From: Modicisalibacter radicis
GTDB taxonomy: Bacteria; Pseudomonadota; Gammaproteobacteria; Pseudomonadales; Halomonadaceae
DNA length: 34,064 nucleotides
Direction of reading: 5' to 3'
Assembly (NCBI RefSeq): GCF_900961225.1
Contig: NZ_CAAHFN010000071.1
Coordinates: 1-34,064, forward strand
Part shown: piece after piece, positions 1 to 8,070 of the stretch
How the letters are laid out: every line of letters begins with the position of its first letter
Numbering within the stretch: the stretch's first letter is position 1
The notes under the pieces: generated by a model
The model's input: the letters and a program-made list of their open reading frames with translations, nothing else
Told to the model about the DNA's origin: nothing
The model's database searches: none
Position numbers and translations under genes: made by a program

Positions 1-89
1 CGGCCTTGGGGGCGGCGATGCGCAAGCTGATCCACATCGCCTACGGAGTCCTCAAGACGCAAACCGAATACCGGCCACAAGCCGCTTAA
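1..89 (+). CDS. IS110-family transposase, C-terminal end only (cut by window edge)
   Basis: A reading frame entering from the left edge (first full codon at 3) ends at TAA 87-89. The 28 visible residues contain AAMRKLIHIAYGVLK, which resembles the conserved C-terminal tail of IS110/IS116/IS902-type transposases (DEDD recombinases that move a circular intermediate). Only the tail is present, so it cannot be told whether the element is intact upstream. IS110 elements lack long terminal inverted repeats, and I could not place the right end of the element in the 165 bases before the next gene. Family assignment rests on this short motif alone. Confidence 0.7.
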   Translation, partial: ALGAAMRKLIHIAYGVLKTQTEYRPQAA

Positions 90-254
90 TGAGACGTTTG
101 TGACCGGTTAGGAGAGATGGTATCTAGACATCGCCGAGTTTCGTTTCCAAGCTCGGCAACGGCCTAAGAGCGCAAGTAGACTGACCTGCCCAGGGTTGGA
201 TAAGCTTGCGTAAGCGTAGAGCGCGACGACTGCCATTTCTGTTGTGGAGTGCCG

Positions 255-1046
255 ATGAACGACTTTATTCCCCTGTCTCGCAAGCAACATGCCGATCATG
301 GCTGGCTACCCAGAGAGCGTTATGCATTTACGGCCGGGCAGCCAGTGACGTCGATTCTGACCGCCGAAATAAGCCGCCTCTTGCCCTACTATTTGCTGGG
401 GTTCATTGAGCAGAGCGATGGTTTCGAGGCTGTGGCGTTACTCGGTTTGAACGCCGAGCAGAACCTCTATCTTCACTCCGACGGACGCTGGCTAGCGGAC
501 TACGTGCCGGCATCGCTGCGTGGCTATCCGTTCGATCTGGTCACGATCGGCCAGGGCGAAGGTGAACGACAGGTGCTGTGCCTCGAGAGGGATAGCCTGA
601 CCGACGAGGGCCGGGGTGAGCCCTTGTTCGATGAAGACGGTGAACTGGCAAGCCGTGTGCGACAGACCATGAGCTTTCTGCAGCAGCGCAGGACACAATA
701 TCGGGCCACCCAGCAGGCAACTCGACTGTTGCAGGAAGCTGGATTGATCAAACCGTGGGCTTTGCAAGTCGACCGGGGCGAGGGTCTGCCTCCATATAAG
801 GTTGAAGGCCTTCATTATATTGATGAAAAAGCCTTGAACGCACTACCGGCCGATGACTTTGCCGCCTTGCGCAAGCAGGGCGCTCTGGTCTTGGCTTATG
901 GCCAGCTTTTTTCGACGGCACAAGTCGACAAGCTGACCGAACGCGACAAGTTTCATGAGCGACAGCAGCCGGGTTCGGCTACCGAAAGTTATGACCGGCT
1001 TCTCGATGGCGATGATGACGAATTGATGTTCGATTTTGGCGATTGA
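255..1046 (+). CDS. SapC family protein
   Basis: This 263-residue protein matches the SapC family (PF07277) in length and pattern: an N-terminal F-I-P-L-S/W-L-P-R-E-R-Y-A-F block, a central segment ending in PYYLLGF, the conserved ADYVPASLRGYPF block at about residue 80, an acidic LFDEDGE stretch, and a C-terminal half with an LxxAYxQLFS motif. There is no signal peptide or membrane segment, so it is probably cytoplasmic. The family is named after an S-layer-associated gene, but its biochemical role is not established. Its position just ahead of two S-layer-like proteins fits that link. The start is ATG 255 because GGAG at 246-249 lies 5 nt ahead; GTG 249 in the same frame is less likely because it overlaps that site. 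The last residues are strongly acidic (DGDDDE). Confidence 0.85.
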   Translation: MNDFIPLSRKQHADHGWLPRERYAFTAGQPVTSILTAEISRLLPYYLLGFIEQSDGFEAVALLGLNAEQNLYLHSDGRWLADYVPASLRGYPFDLVTIGQGEGERQVLCLERDSLTDEGRGEPLFDEDGELASRVRQTMSFLQQRRTQYRATQQATRLLQEAGLIKPWALQVDRGEGLPPYKVEGLHYIDEKALNALPADDFAALRKQGALVLAYGQLFSTAQVDKLTERDKFHERQQPGSATESYDRLLDGDDDELMFDFGD

Positions 1047-1298
1047 GCGATCATTTAATCAGGTATAGCTATATTAGTGACTTTCGTTTGTTAAGTGAAA
1101 ATTAACTCTATTTATGGAAGGTTGAACTATAGGCCTTTATTGGCGCCGCACACGGCTGGCTGGAGCCTGGGGGACAGGCGGTTATAAACCGCTATTGGCC
1201 TCGCTCAACGGACATGACGGACCCAATTGAAAGGTGGGGCATATAAGGAATTGGCCTGTGCGTCTGGCTATCCATCACCAATTCGAATGGAAATGGCA

Positions 1299-1326
1299 TT
1301 GCAAACGCTGTTTTACTAACTATACT
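1299..1326 (+). promoter_or_regulatory. Predicted sigma70 promoter for the first DUF4214 surface-protein gene
   Basis: TTGCAA at 1299-1304 (4 of 6 to TTGACA), a 16-nt spacer, and TATACT at 1321-1326 (5 of 6 to TATAAT). Transcription would begin near 1333 and give a leader of about 140 nt before ATG 1475. This is the best promoter match in the intergenic region. No experiment supports it. Confidence 0.55.
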
Positions 1327-1335
1327 GGCAAGCAG

Positions 1336-1430
1336 GTTACATGGTGTAACTCTGTAGTTACTTAAGGCACATGGATGAGCCTAATAGGGTTAGCAGTACG
1401 CTAACTCCCCGGAGTCGCTCGCTTCGAGCG
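1336..1430 (+). promoter_or_regulatory. Hairpin-rich 5' leader of the surface-protein mRNA
   Basis: Four potential stems lie between the predicted transcription start and the gene. GTTAC (1336-1340) can pair with GTAAC (1346-1350), and that same strand can instead pair in GTAACT/AGTTAC (1346-1351 with 1356-1361), so the two are mutually exclusive. Further down are GTTAGC/GCTAAC (1389-1394 with 1400-1405) and CGCTCG/CGAGCG (1416-1421 with 1425-1430), all perfect. Long structured leaders are known to stabilise very abundant S-layer mRNAs in other bacteria. That role here is inference. Confidence 0.45.
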
Positions 1431-1474
1431 CACGGCAAGCTGCATTCATGCGCCCCGATATGGAGATCAACCGC

Positions 1475-3469
1475 ATGGCAACACAAGCTTCCCTCGATTT
1501 CGTCCAAAGTCTTTATGTCGCTTACTATGGTCGCCCGGCTGACACCGAGGGCCAGGTCTATTGGGCTGAGCGCGCCGAAGCAGAGGGCCAGGGCGCGATT
1601 CTCGATGCCTTCGGCACGTCGGAAGAATTCACCCAGGAATACGGCGATCTCAATAACGACCAGCTCGTTAATTCACTGTATCAGCAACTATTCAACCGGG
1701 ATGCTGAGCCCGAAGGCCAGAGCTATTACGCCGATGTGCTTACCAACGGCGACAAGTCGCTTTCCGAAATCGCCGTCACCATCATGAATGCGGCCCAGGG
1801 CTCCGATGCCGAGTCGATTGAGGCCAAGACAGAAGTTGCCGATTACTACACTGAGAATGTGACGGACGCCGAATACGACATGGAGGTCGCTCAAAGCGTC
1901 GTTACAGAAGTCGATGGCAATTCCAGCGGACAGGAAATCGCTTCGGCTAAAGCCGAGATCGACGCTTCGACCGGTGATGAACAGACGCCCCCGACCGATG
2001 GCGGCGATGATAATGGCGAGGCTCCGCCGACTGATGAGCAGGTCTTGGTTGTCAATGGGGACGAAGTGTCTGCCGACAACAAGAGTTTCTCACTCGGCGA
2101 AAATGAGGCGATCCGTTTCACGAACGTCGAGAGTGCTGAAACCATCAACGTCAATGGTTTGAACGCCGATAAAGCCGTGATGGTTGAGAATAGTGCCAAT
2201 ATCATCCTCAATCTGGATACCGGCTCGGCGGCTTCAGGCCAGTTCGATATCCAGAATTCTACGGTGACGGTGTCTGGCCTTGATACCGACACGTTAACTG
2301 CGCTGAGCGTTGCTGCGACGGGTGATTCGTCCCTGAACCTGAACGAGTCCATTGCAGGTCCACTGCAGAATCTGGAAATTACCGGTGACAGTGGTAATTT
2401 CGAGCTGCTCGGTGCCGTCGTCGGCACTGCTGAACAAGGCGCCGAGATCGATGCGTCAGGCTATGCTGGCAACGTCACCATCGGTGAAGACGTGCTCGCT
2501 AATGCCACTCGCGTAACGACCGGTAGCGGTGATGATGTACTGACGGTCGACGATATCAGCGGTGGTACGGCCGCGCCGGCTATCGACGGCGGCGATGGTA
2601 ACGATTCGCTGACGGTGACGGGCAGCATGTCGCCTGAGGGTTACATCGACAGCAATGTCAGCGGCTTCGAATCCCTCACGTTCGAAAGCTATTCCAAGGT
2701 TGACGCAAGTCAGCTGGATGGCGCTGAGACCTTCAACTTCCAATCCGGTGGCGACATCAATCACTTGGCTTCCGGTCAAACGGTGATTGCCACTGCTGCG
2801 GGCCTGACTGACGAGCCCGACGGTTCCCCCATGATCCTGCGTGATGCCGGTGATTCGGTCAATGTCGAAGCGGTCAATGCCGAAGGGGCGGAAACTACGC
2901 TCGACCTTAAGGTGCTGAAAACGGACAATGAGTTTACCGGCGGCACGATGAATCTATCCGGCGATGCCGACGTCCGGTACGAGGAAGCCGGCCGTCAATT
3001 CGATAGCTTCGATGCTTCTGAACTGAACGGCGACTTGGTGTATACTGGCGCCGCTTATGCACAGGAAAATATCGAGCTGGGTAGCGGAAATACGGAATTG
3101 GCCGTTTCGTCTTATGAGACTGACAGTAATGGCGTCCGTACTGGCGAAACGTTCCTCACCTCCAAGTACGATGCCAGAGATGTAGTCACTGGCTTCGACT
3201 CCAGTAATGGGGATACACTGGTCGATCTCGATGGTAATACGGTTGCTCCTGTAGACATCACGAGCGACATTGATAGTACCGCCGACATCGATGCGGCATT
3301 CGACGTTGCCGGTGGAAATACTGCTGCCGATAACGGCTACGTATCCTTCGAGTTGGACGGCGCTACCTATGTCTACTCGGATAACGATGGCACGGAAGGC
3401 GCGACAGGTGAGGACTTCGCGCTGCAGTTGGGCGTTCAGGACTCCACGACAACTGACGCGGTAGCCTGA
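1475..3469 (+). CDS. DUF4214 domain-containing acidic surface (S-layer-like) protein
   Basis: This 664-residue, very acidic protein has a DUF4214 domain at about residues 8-105, with YVAYYGRPAD, W(A)ER and LYQQLFNRDAEPEG repeats typical of that family. A low-complexity linker rich in D, G, P and T follows at about 165-190. The rest is a long Thr/Asp/Gly/Asn-rich beta-type region with a few RTX-like pieces (GGDGNDSL) and a C-terminus ending in hydrophobic and Thr residues. There is no N-terminal signal peptide and no cysteine was noticed, which fits type I secretion of an S-layer or cell-surface protein. ATG 1475 is chosen because GGAG at 1462-1465 precedes it and the resulting MATQA start matches the neighbouring paralog at 4002. 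A longer form from ATG 1448 is possible. The gene is followed by a strong terminator, so it is probably transcribed alone. Confidence 0.82.
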   Translation: MATQASLDFVQSLYVAYYGRPADTEGQVYWAERAEAEGQGAILDAFGTSEEFTQEYGDLNNDQLVNSLYQQLFNRDAEPEGQSYYADVLTNGDKSLSEIAVTIMNAAQGSDAESIEAKTEVADYYTENVTDAEYDMEVAQSVVTEVDGNSSGQEIASAKAEIDASTGDEQTPPTDGGDDNGEAPPTDEQVLVVNGDEVSADNKSFSLGENEAIRFTNVESAETINVNGLNADKAVMVENSANIILNLDTGSAASGQFDIQNSTVTVSGLDTDTLTALSVAATGDSSLNLNESIAGPLQNLEITGDSGNFELLGAVVGTAEQGAEIDASGYAGNVTIGEDVLANATRVTTGSGDDVLTVDDISGGTAAPAIDGGDGNDSLTVTGSMSPEGYIDSNVSGFESLTFESYSKVDASQLDGAETFNFQSGGDINHLASGQTVIATAAGLTDEPDGSPMILRDAGDSVNVEAVNAEGAETTLDLKVLKTDNEFTGGTMNLSGDADVRYEEAGRQFDSFDASELNGDLVYTGAAYAQENIELGSGNTELAVSSYETDSNGVRTGETFLTSKYDARDVVTGFDSSNGDTLVDLDGNTVAPVDITSDIDSTADIDAAFDVAGGNTAADNGYVSFELDGATYVYSDNDGTEGATGEDFALQLGVQDSTTTDAVA

Positions 3470-3495
3470 TCAATCGTTAGATTAAGTGATGTAAG

Positions 3496-3526
3496 AAGCC
3501 CGGGGCCATTGGTCTCGGGCTTTTTT
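3496..3526 (+). terminator. Intrinsic terminator after the first DUF4214 gene
   Basis: A 12-bp stem (arms AAGCCCGGGGCC at 3496-3507 and GGTCTCGGGCTT at 3511-3522, two G-U pairs) with a 3-nt loop runs into a stretch of six T at 3521-3526, 26 bases after the stop codon. Confidence 0.9.
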
Positions 3527-4001
3527 ATATCGACTGCAAAAGGCGGGCTAAACAATCCACCAATCCTGGTGATGTTCAACCTGCAACCTCCAGCCAACCA
3601 CTGGCGCTGACGCGGTGCGTCGGGGTTGGAAAAACCGGCAGACCCTCCCCGGGGTCTCGTAGCCATCCAGTTCGCCGAGCCAGCAGGTCTTGCCGCCTGG
3701 GCATCACGTTCTCGAGGCCGAGCGCTCCTGCTGGCCTGCCGCTGACTCGGCCCGGGGCTTCGGTGCTAGTGCGTCGACGAAAGGGCCTTGCTGTCTTGGC
3801 TCGTTAAACTTGGCCCATAAAAAAATTTCCGATCGCTGAAACCAATCCTGCCCTTCCTGCGTAACTGCCTTGAGGCTCGATGAAACCAGGCGTCTCGCCC
3901 GCCCCGCGGGCAGGCCGCAATCAGCCCGATCCAGTACTGGCGATGGGCCGCCGCTGCCTACCGGTGCTGAAATGCTCAAGGACAGCAAGTGAGGTACAAC
4001 C
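3527..4001. other. Intergenic region between the two surface-protein genes, possible repeat remnant
   Basis: No gene is convincingly present. Open frames on the minus strand (about 3436-3666 and 3704-4003) encode Pro/Arg/Gly-rich peptides with pieces such as CRLNITRIGG and FLWAKFNEPRQQGP. They have no ribosome binding sites and run over a terminator or the next start, so they are more likely traces of an intergenic repeat than genes. An A-run at 3820-3826 and G+C-rich palindromic pieces (for example around 3652-3657) are visible. No clear promoter for the gene at 4002 was found. Confidence 0.4.
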
Positions 4002-6044
4002 ATGGCTACACAAGCTGCTGAGAACTTCGTTCAAACCATGTATGTCGCCTACTACGGCCGCCCGGCGGACTCCGACGGTCTCGCCTACTGGGCGGACAGG
4101 GTCGACGAGGAAGGCAACGCAAGTATCGTTGACGCATTCGGCAGTTCGATGGAGTTCACGACGCGCTTTGGGTCGCTGTCGCCCGAGGATATGGTCGACA
4201 ATCTCTATCAACAGCTGTTCGGCCGCGATGCCGAGTCGACTGGCCTGCAGTACTGGGTCGATCAGTTTCAGTCCGGGCAACGCTCGCTGGCCGATATTTC
4301 GGTAGCGATCGCCGAGGGCGCGCAGGGTGACGACATGGTCGCGCGGGACGCCAAGGTGACGGCCGCGGGTGCCTTTACCGAGGCCCTGGATACGCAGGCC
4401 GAGATGGCGGCTTATCAAGGGTCCGATGCGTTGATGGTGGGGCGCGATTACCTGGATCCGGTAACGGATCCGGCATCGGCGGCCGCCGCTGATCCCGAGT
4501 CTACGGTTGCTGCGCTCGACCCGGTGGATGGCAAACTGGCCTCGCTTAACGCCGGGGCGGATACCTTGGGGGGCACGGCCAACCGTGATTTGTTCATGGC
4601 GCCATTGGCTGACAATGGCGGTAACACGCTGACCAGCGAGGACACACTCAATGGTCTGGGTGGCGACGATACGCTCAGGGCGACGCTGAGTGGGCCGGTT
4701 ACGGCGGCACCGGATTTGAATGGTATCGAGAACGTGCAGGTCGGGTTTGCTGGAGAACCGGGTGCCACGCTCGACTTGAGCAATACAGAGGGTGTGGCGT
4801 CCGTTGGCGTGACGGGAAGTAGTTCGCCGGGGTTCGTGACCGACCTGGGCGAGGTATCGACGTTCAAGGTGGCCAATCAGAGCACCACGGTGGGGTTCTC
4901 TAGCGTCACCGCGCCCTCGTTTACGCTGGCCTTGTCCAACGTGGCGGCACAGGCCGATGGCGATCTGGCCGTGGCCGATTTCGATGATATCGAAACCACC
5001 GATATTAAGGTCGAGGCGACCAATTCCACGGCGGCGCTCGGGCTTGCCAATATCGTTCGCGACGAGCAGGGCAATCAGGTTGCCGACAACAGTACGCTTG
5101 AAACGCTGACTGTCGAGGCAACGGGCAACAATACCCTGGGTGTCACCGGGACCGGCAATACGACGACCCTGAACGTAATGGGCGAGGGCAACGTCACGTT
5201 GGTCGCGGGCGATGTCGACGGTGCGACCTCGGTCAATCCGGTGGATGGGCTCAACCTGCAGACGGAGTTCAATCCTGGCGCTTTCGAGGCGCTGGAGATG
5301 GTCAATGCCGGTGATGCCGGGGGCAACATAATCTTGACGGCCGGTGCGGCTTTGACCTCCGCTGATCTGGGGAGTGGCGACGATAGCCTGACCATTGCCG
5401 ACAGCGACGATGTTGCCAGCGCAGGGGCGACCGTCAATGCCGGCGATGGCAACGATACGCTGCGTGGTGGTCGAGGTGAGGACACTCTCAATGGCCAGGC
5501 GGGCGAAGATCTGCTGGTCGGGGGGCAGGGTGACGACACGCTGAACGGTGGCGACGGTGACGATATCTTCGGTGGGCTAGCCGGCGACGATATCTTGACC
5601 GGTGGCTTCGGCAACGACGAGTTTCATTTCGATGCCGGGGTCGGAACGGACACTATCACCGATTTCGATAACAACGACGACGTGATTTCCTTCCTCGATA
5701 CCGACGAGGGCGCGATCCAGTTCGCCAACTCGACCACCGACGCCGTACGTGGCGATAGCGACTTGGCTGCCGGCGATTTTCAGATACGCACGTCGCTGGC
5801 CAATACGACTTCGGGAGACGATCAGAAGGTCGTGTTGCTTGACGAGGCGGCTGACGCCGACCAGTTGATGATGGGTACGGGCGCGGCGGCCGAGTTCTAC
5901 CTGGTCGCCAATAATTCGGACTCGGGCAATGCCGAGATCTATTATGACCAGGACTGGTCCGACAGCGCCGGGCGCGAGCAAATCGCCATACTGAATGGCG
6001 TGAACAGCAATAACCTGTCGATTGAAAACTTCGATGTGTATTGA
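4002..6044 (+). CDS. DUF4214 and RTX-repeat calcium-binding surface protein
   Basis: This 680-residue acidic protein begins MATQAAENFVQ and carries a DUF4214 domain at about residues 8-108 (YVAYYGRPADSDG, LYQQLFGRDAESTG), clearly paralogous to the gene ending at 3469. A long Thr/Asn/Ala-rich beta region follows. At residues 481-543 there is a block of glycine/aspartate nonapeptide RTX repeats (GGxGxDxLx type), followed by the serralysin-like GTDTITDFDNNDDVISF segment and a C-terminal part with aliphatic and aromatic residues. RTX repeats bind calcium and fold after export by type I secretion. There is no signal peptide. It is likely a secreted surface-layer or adhesion protein. GAGG at 3991-3994, 7 nt before the ATG, supports the start. 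No exporter genes are in the window. Confidence 0.88.
   Translation: MATQAAENFVQTMYVAYYGRPADSDGLAYWADRVDEEGNASIVDAFGSSMEFTTRFGSLSPEDMVDNLYQQLFGRDAESTGLQYWVDQFQSGQRSLADISVAIAEGAQGDDMVARDAKVTAAGAFTEALDTQAEMAAYQGSDALMVGRDYLDPVTDPASAAAADPESTVAALDPVDGKLASLNAGADTLGGTANRDLFMAPLADNGGNTLTSEDTLNGLGGDDTLRATLSGPVTAAPDLNGIENVQVGFAGEPGATLDLSNTEGVASVGVTGSSSPGFVTDLGEVSTFKVANQSTTVGFSSVTAPSFTLALSNVAAQADGDLAVADFDDIETTDIKVEATNSTAALGLANIVRDEQGNQVADNSTLETLTVEATGNNTLGVTGTGNTTTLNVMGEGNVTLVAGDVDGATSVNPVDGLNLQTEFNPGAFEALEMVNAGDAGGNIILTAGAALTSADLGSGDDSLTIADSDDVASAGATVNAGDGNDTLRGGRGEDTLNGQAGEDLLVGGQGDDTLNGGDGDDIFGGLAGDDILTGGFGNDEFHFDAGVGTDTITDFDNNDDVISFLDTDEGAIQFANSTTDAVRGDSDLAAGDFQIRTSLANTTSGDDQKVVLLDEAADADQLMMGTGAAAEFYLVANNSDSGNAEIYYDQDWSDSAGREQIAILNGVNSNNLSIENFDVY
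5442..5630 (+). repeat. RTX nonapeptide repeat block inside the surface protein
   Basis: Codons 481-543 encode about seven successive glycine/aspartate-rich units such as GGRGEDTLN, GGQGDDTLN, GGDGDDIFG and GGFGNDEFH. This is the calcium-binding parallel beta-roll signature of RTX (hemolysin-type) proteins. Confidence 0.9.
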
Positions 6045-6086
6045 GCAGCCTTGATGGGCTGAACGCCCCATCACTTTGCTTGCGGA

Positions 6087-6116
6087 AACCGCCCCTCGGC
6101 CGAGGGGCGGTTTTTT
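6087..6116 (+). terminator. Intrinsic terminator after the RTX protein gene
   Basis: A perfect inverted repeat (arm AACCGCCCCTCGG, centre at 6099/6100, mirrored to 6112) merges into six T at 6111-6116, 42 bases downstream of the stop codon at 6044. Confidence 0.92.
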
Positions 6117-6242
6117 ATGCAGCCCGTTTGTGGATTTTCAGTCCAGGCCTGATTTTCATGGTTCAGGCTCGGTCGCGAGCGGCCCATGGTATGTGGCGCG
6201 GAGTCTCCAGGTGGCGACATTTTTCTTCTACCCGCGGCTGGC

Positions 6243-6248
6243 TATAAT
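6243..6248 (+). promoter_or_regulatory. Possible -10 element for the glycan operon
   Basis: A perfect TATAAT lies 83 bases before the first DUF6311 gene, after a terminator, in a 214-base gap that must contain a promoter if the downstream genes form a separate unit. The -35 region at the correct distance is only T-rich (TTTTTC), so the assignment is tentative. Confidence 0.4.
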
Positions 6249-6330
6249 GCCCGCTCGCTCAGCGGCTCGGCTGTGCTTCAAATAATCTGTTGGGCTGTAA
6301 CGCTCTGGAAGGTGCGATCTGAAATACGCG

Positions 6331-8070
6331 ATGTTTGCAGTACCGTGGCCGAATGATTCTTTCGGCAGGGCCCGGTGGCTGAATGTCGCCACAGGGCTAT
6401 TGGCGGCGGTGGCTGGCCTGATGATGGCCGTCTGGCTTTATGGCCCTGCTCTGAATCCGCTCAACGTGACATGGCTGCTGGCGGAAGGGGACAGCTTTCA
6501 GCATTTCAGTGGCTGGGATATGTTTCGACGCGATGTGTGGCGCTGGCCGCTGGGAGCGGTGCCGACGCTGGGCAGTGCCATCGACTCGAGCGTGGTATTC
6601 AGCGATTCCATTCCACTGATCGCCTTGCCTCTCAAGCTGCTGCATGAGGTCTTGCCCGATCCCTTCCAGTACGTCGGAATGGTGATGGCGGTCAATCTGG
6701 CCTTGAACGCTGCCGTGGCGGCTGGCCTGGCATTGCGGTTGCAGGCTACGCGTCCCGGGGCATTACTGGTTGGCCTGCTGGTGCTGGCATTGCCAGCGGT
6801 GACGATGCGCGGCCCCGGCGCGCTGGGGCATGAGGCACTCTCTGCCCACTGGCTGATAATGCTTGGTCTATGGCTGGGGCTGGAATGCTCGGCTACGCGC
6901 CAGGGTCTGTGGCGCTGGATGTTGCTGCTTAATCTGGCGGTGCTGATCCACTTTTACCTGTTCTTCATGGTCGGCGTGCTCTGGGCCGCCTGGTGTATAC
7001 GCTCGGGATGGCAGCTACGGGGCCGGGCACTCGTCAGGCATGGCGGATGGATGCTGGCTACGGTGCTGGTTACCGTCGGCGTCATGCTGGCGACAGGTTA
7101 TTTTCAATTCGGTGTGAAGATCGAAGGTGATACCGGCTTTGGCCTGTATAGTGCCGGGCTGCTTACTTTCTTCAACCCCGGGTCGGCTGGCTTGTTCTTC
7201 GGGGGAACGGATTTTCATGGTGTCTCCCGTGTGGTGCCGGGTTGGCTATCGCCGCTCCAGGGACAGTACGAGGGCTTCGCCTACGCCGGCCTGGGGGTGC
7301 TGACGCTATTGGGCGTTGCGTTAGGCTGTGCTCTGCTGCGTAGAGGTTCGGTGACGGCCACGACTCGTAGTTGGCCAAGTCGCACGGTTTGGGTGCTGGC
7401 CCCGCTAGCTCTGTTCTTTTTTGCGCTGGGTAATCGCTGGGTTCTCGGACCCTGGCTATACGAATGGCGATATCCGGAATTCCTTGAGCCGATAACGCAA
7501 TATCTGCGCTCCAGCGGTCGTATGGCTTGGCCGTTGCTTTATGTCGCCGTGTTCCTGTCGCTGCTGGCATTGGTGCAGCGAATGCCAGCGCGAGCATTGG
7601 CTGCAGTACTGGCTCTCTGCGTAGCGCTGCAGTGGTGGGATCTGGCGCCTTGGCACGTCTATGTGCGTGGCAATATGCAGACTCTGACCTTCGCCAGCCA
7701 CTCCTACGAACCGTTTCCCTGGCTGGCTCGCGAGGACTTGCACGAGCTTGCCGAGGGCCGGCACCGGCTGAGTTACTTGCCCGGTGATGACATGTACCAT
7801 CTCAAGGCGGCGACGTGGCTGGCGGCTCGCAATGATCTGTCGATCAACGTTGCTTATTTCGCCCGCGTCAACCAGGGGGTTCTTTATCAGGCAGCCGAGC
7901 CGGCGCGTGAGGCGTACGCGAGTCAGGGGCTGAGCCGCGACACGTTGTATGCCTTGACCGATACGACATTGGCGGGGCCTGTATGCCAGTTGCCGGAAAT
8001 GCGCTGCATTGCCGTGGATAATATGATTTTTGCTGGGTGGGAGCGGGTAGACAATGACAGCGAACAGTAG
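6331..8070 (+). CDS. DUF6311 family polytopic membrane protein (probable GT-C-type glycosyltransferase)
   Basis: This 579-residue protein has about ten or more hydrophobic segments and a C-terminal soluble part. The first long loop (about residues 45-95) holds conserved acidic and aromatic residues (AEGDSFQHFSGWDMFRRD) just after the first membrane segment. That is the arrangement of the catalytic periplasmic loop in GT-C enzymes, which use lipid-phosphate sugars. The C-terminal part contains LSYLPGDDMYHLKAATWLA and NVAYFARVN, shared with the next gene. DUF6311 (PF19830) has no proven function; a role as the periplasmic sugar transferase of a Gtr-type system is inference from topology and neighbours. 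Spacing to the GGAAGG at 6308-6313 is long, so the exact start could differ. Its end overlaps the next gene by 17 bases, implying coupled translation. Confidence 0.75.
   Translation: MFAVPWPNDSFGRARWLNVATGLLAAVAGLMMAVWLYGPALNPLNVTWLLAEGDSFQHFSGWDMFRRDVWRWPLGAVPTLGSAIDSSVVFSDSIPLIALPLKLLHEVLPDPFQYVGMVMAVNLALNAAVAAGLALRLQATRPGALLVGLLVLALPAVTMRGPGALGHEALSAHWLIMLGLWLGLECSATRQGLWRWMLLLNLAVLIHFYLFFMVGVLWAAWCIRSGWQLRGRALVRHGGWMLATVLVTVGVMLATGYFQFGVKIEGDTGFGLYSAGLLTFFNPGSAGLFFGGTDFHGVSRVVPGWLSPLQGQYEGFAYAGLGVLTLLGVALGCALLRRGSVTATTRSWPSRTVWVLAPLALFFFALGNRWVLGPWLYEWRYPEFLEPITQYLRSSGRMAWPLLYVAVFLSLLALVQRMPARALAAVLALCVALQWWDLAPWHVYVRGNMQTLTFASHSYEPFPWLAREDLHELAEGRHRLSYLPGDDMYHLKAATWLAARNDLSINVAYFARVNQGVLYQAAEPAREAYASQGLSRDTLYALTDTTLAGPVCQLPEMRCIAVDNMIFAGWERVDNDSEQ

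Larger units (their letters stand above)
1047..1474. other. Intergenic region upstream of the first surface-protein gene
   Basis: No gene is supported here. The stretch is clearly richer in A/T than its surroundings around 1055-1135. It holds a perfect short hairpin (GCGGTT, 3-nt loop, AACCGC at 1178-1192) without a following T-run, a sigma70-like promoter at 1299-1326, and a run of further hairpins between 1336 and 1430. Those features are listed separately. In-frame upstream starts such as ATG 1448 are possible but have no good ribosome binding site. Confidence 0.6.

Noticed and set aside
1178..1192. Terminator for the SapC gene
   Set aside because: The hairpin is perfect but short, lies 130 bases after the stop, and has no T-run.
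3436..4003. Two minus-strand frames between the surface-protein genes
   Set aside because: They have no ribosome sites, one runs through the terminator, and the composition is Arg/Pro-rich. They are treated as possible repeat remnants, not genes.
6041..6285. Short plus-strand frames after the RTX gene
   Set aside because: They cross the terminator hairpin and have no ribosome binding site.
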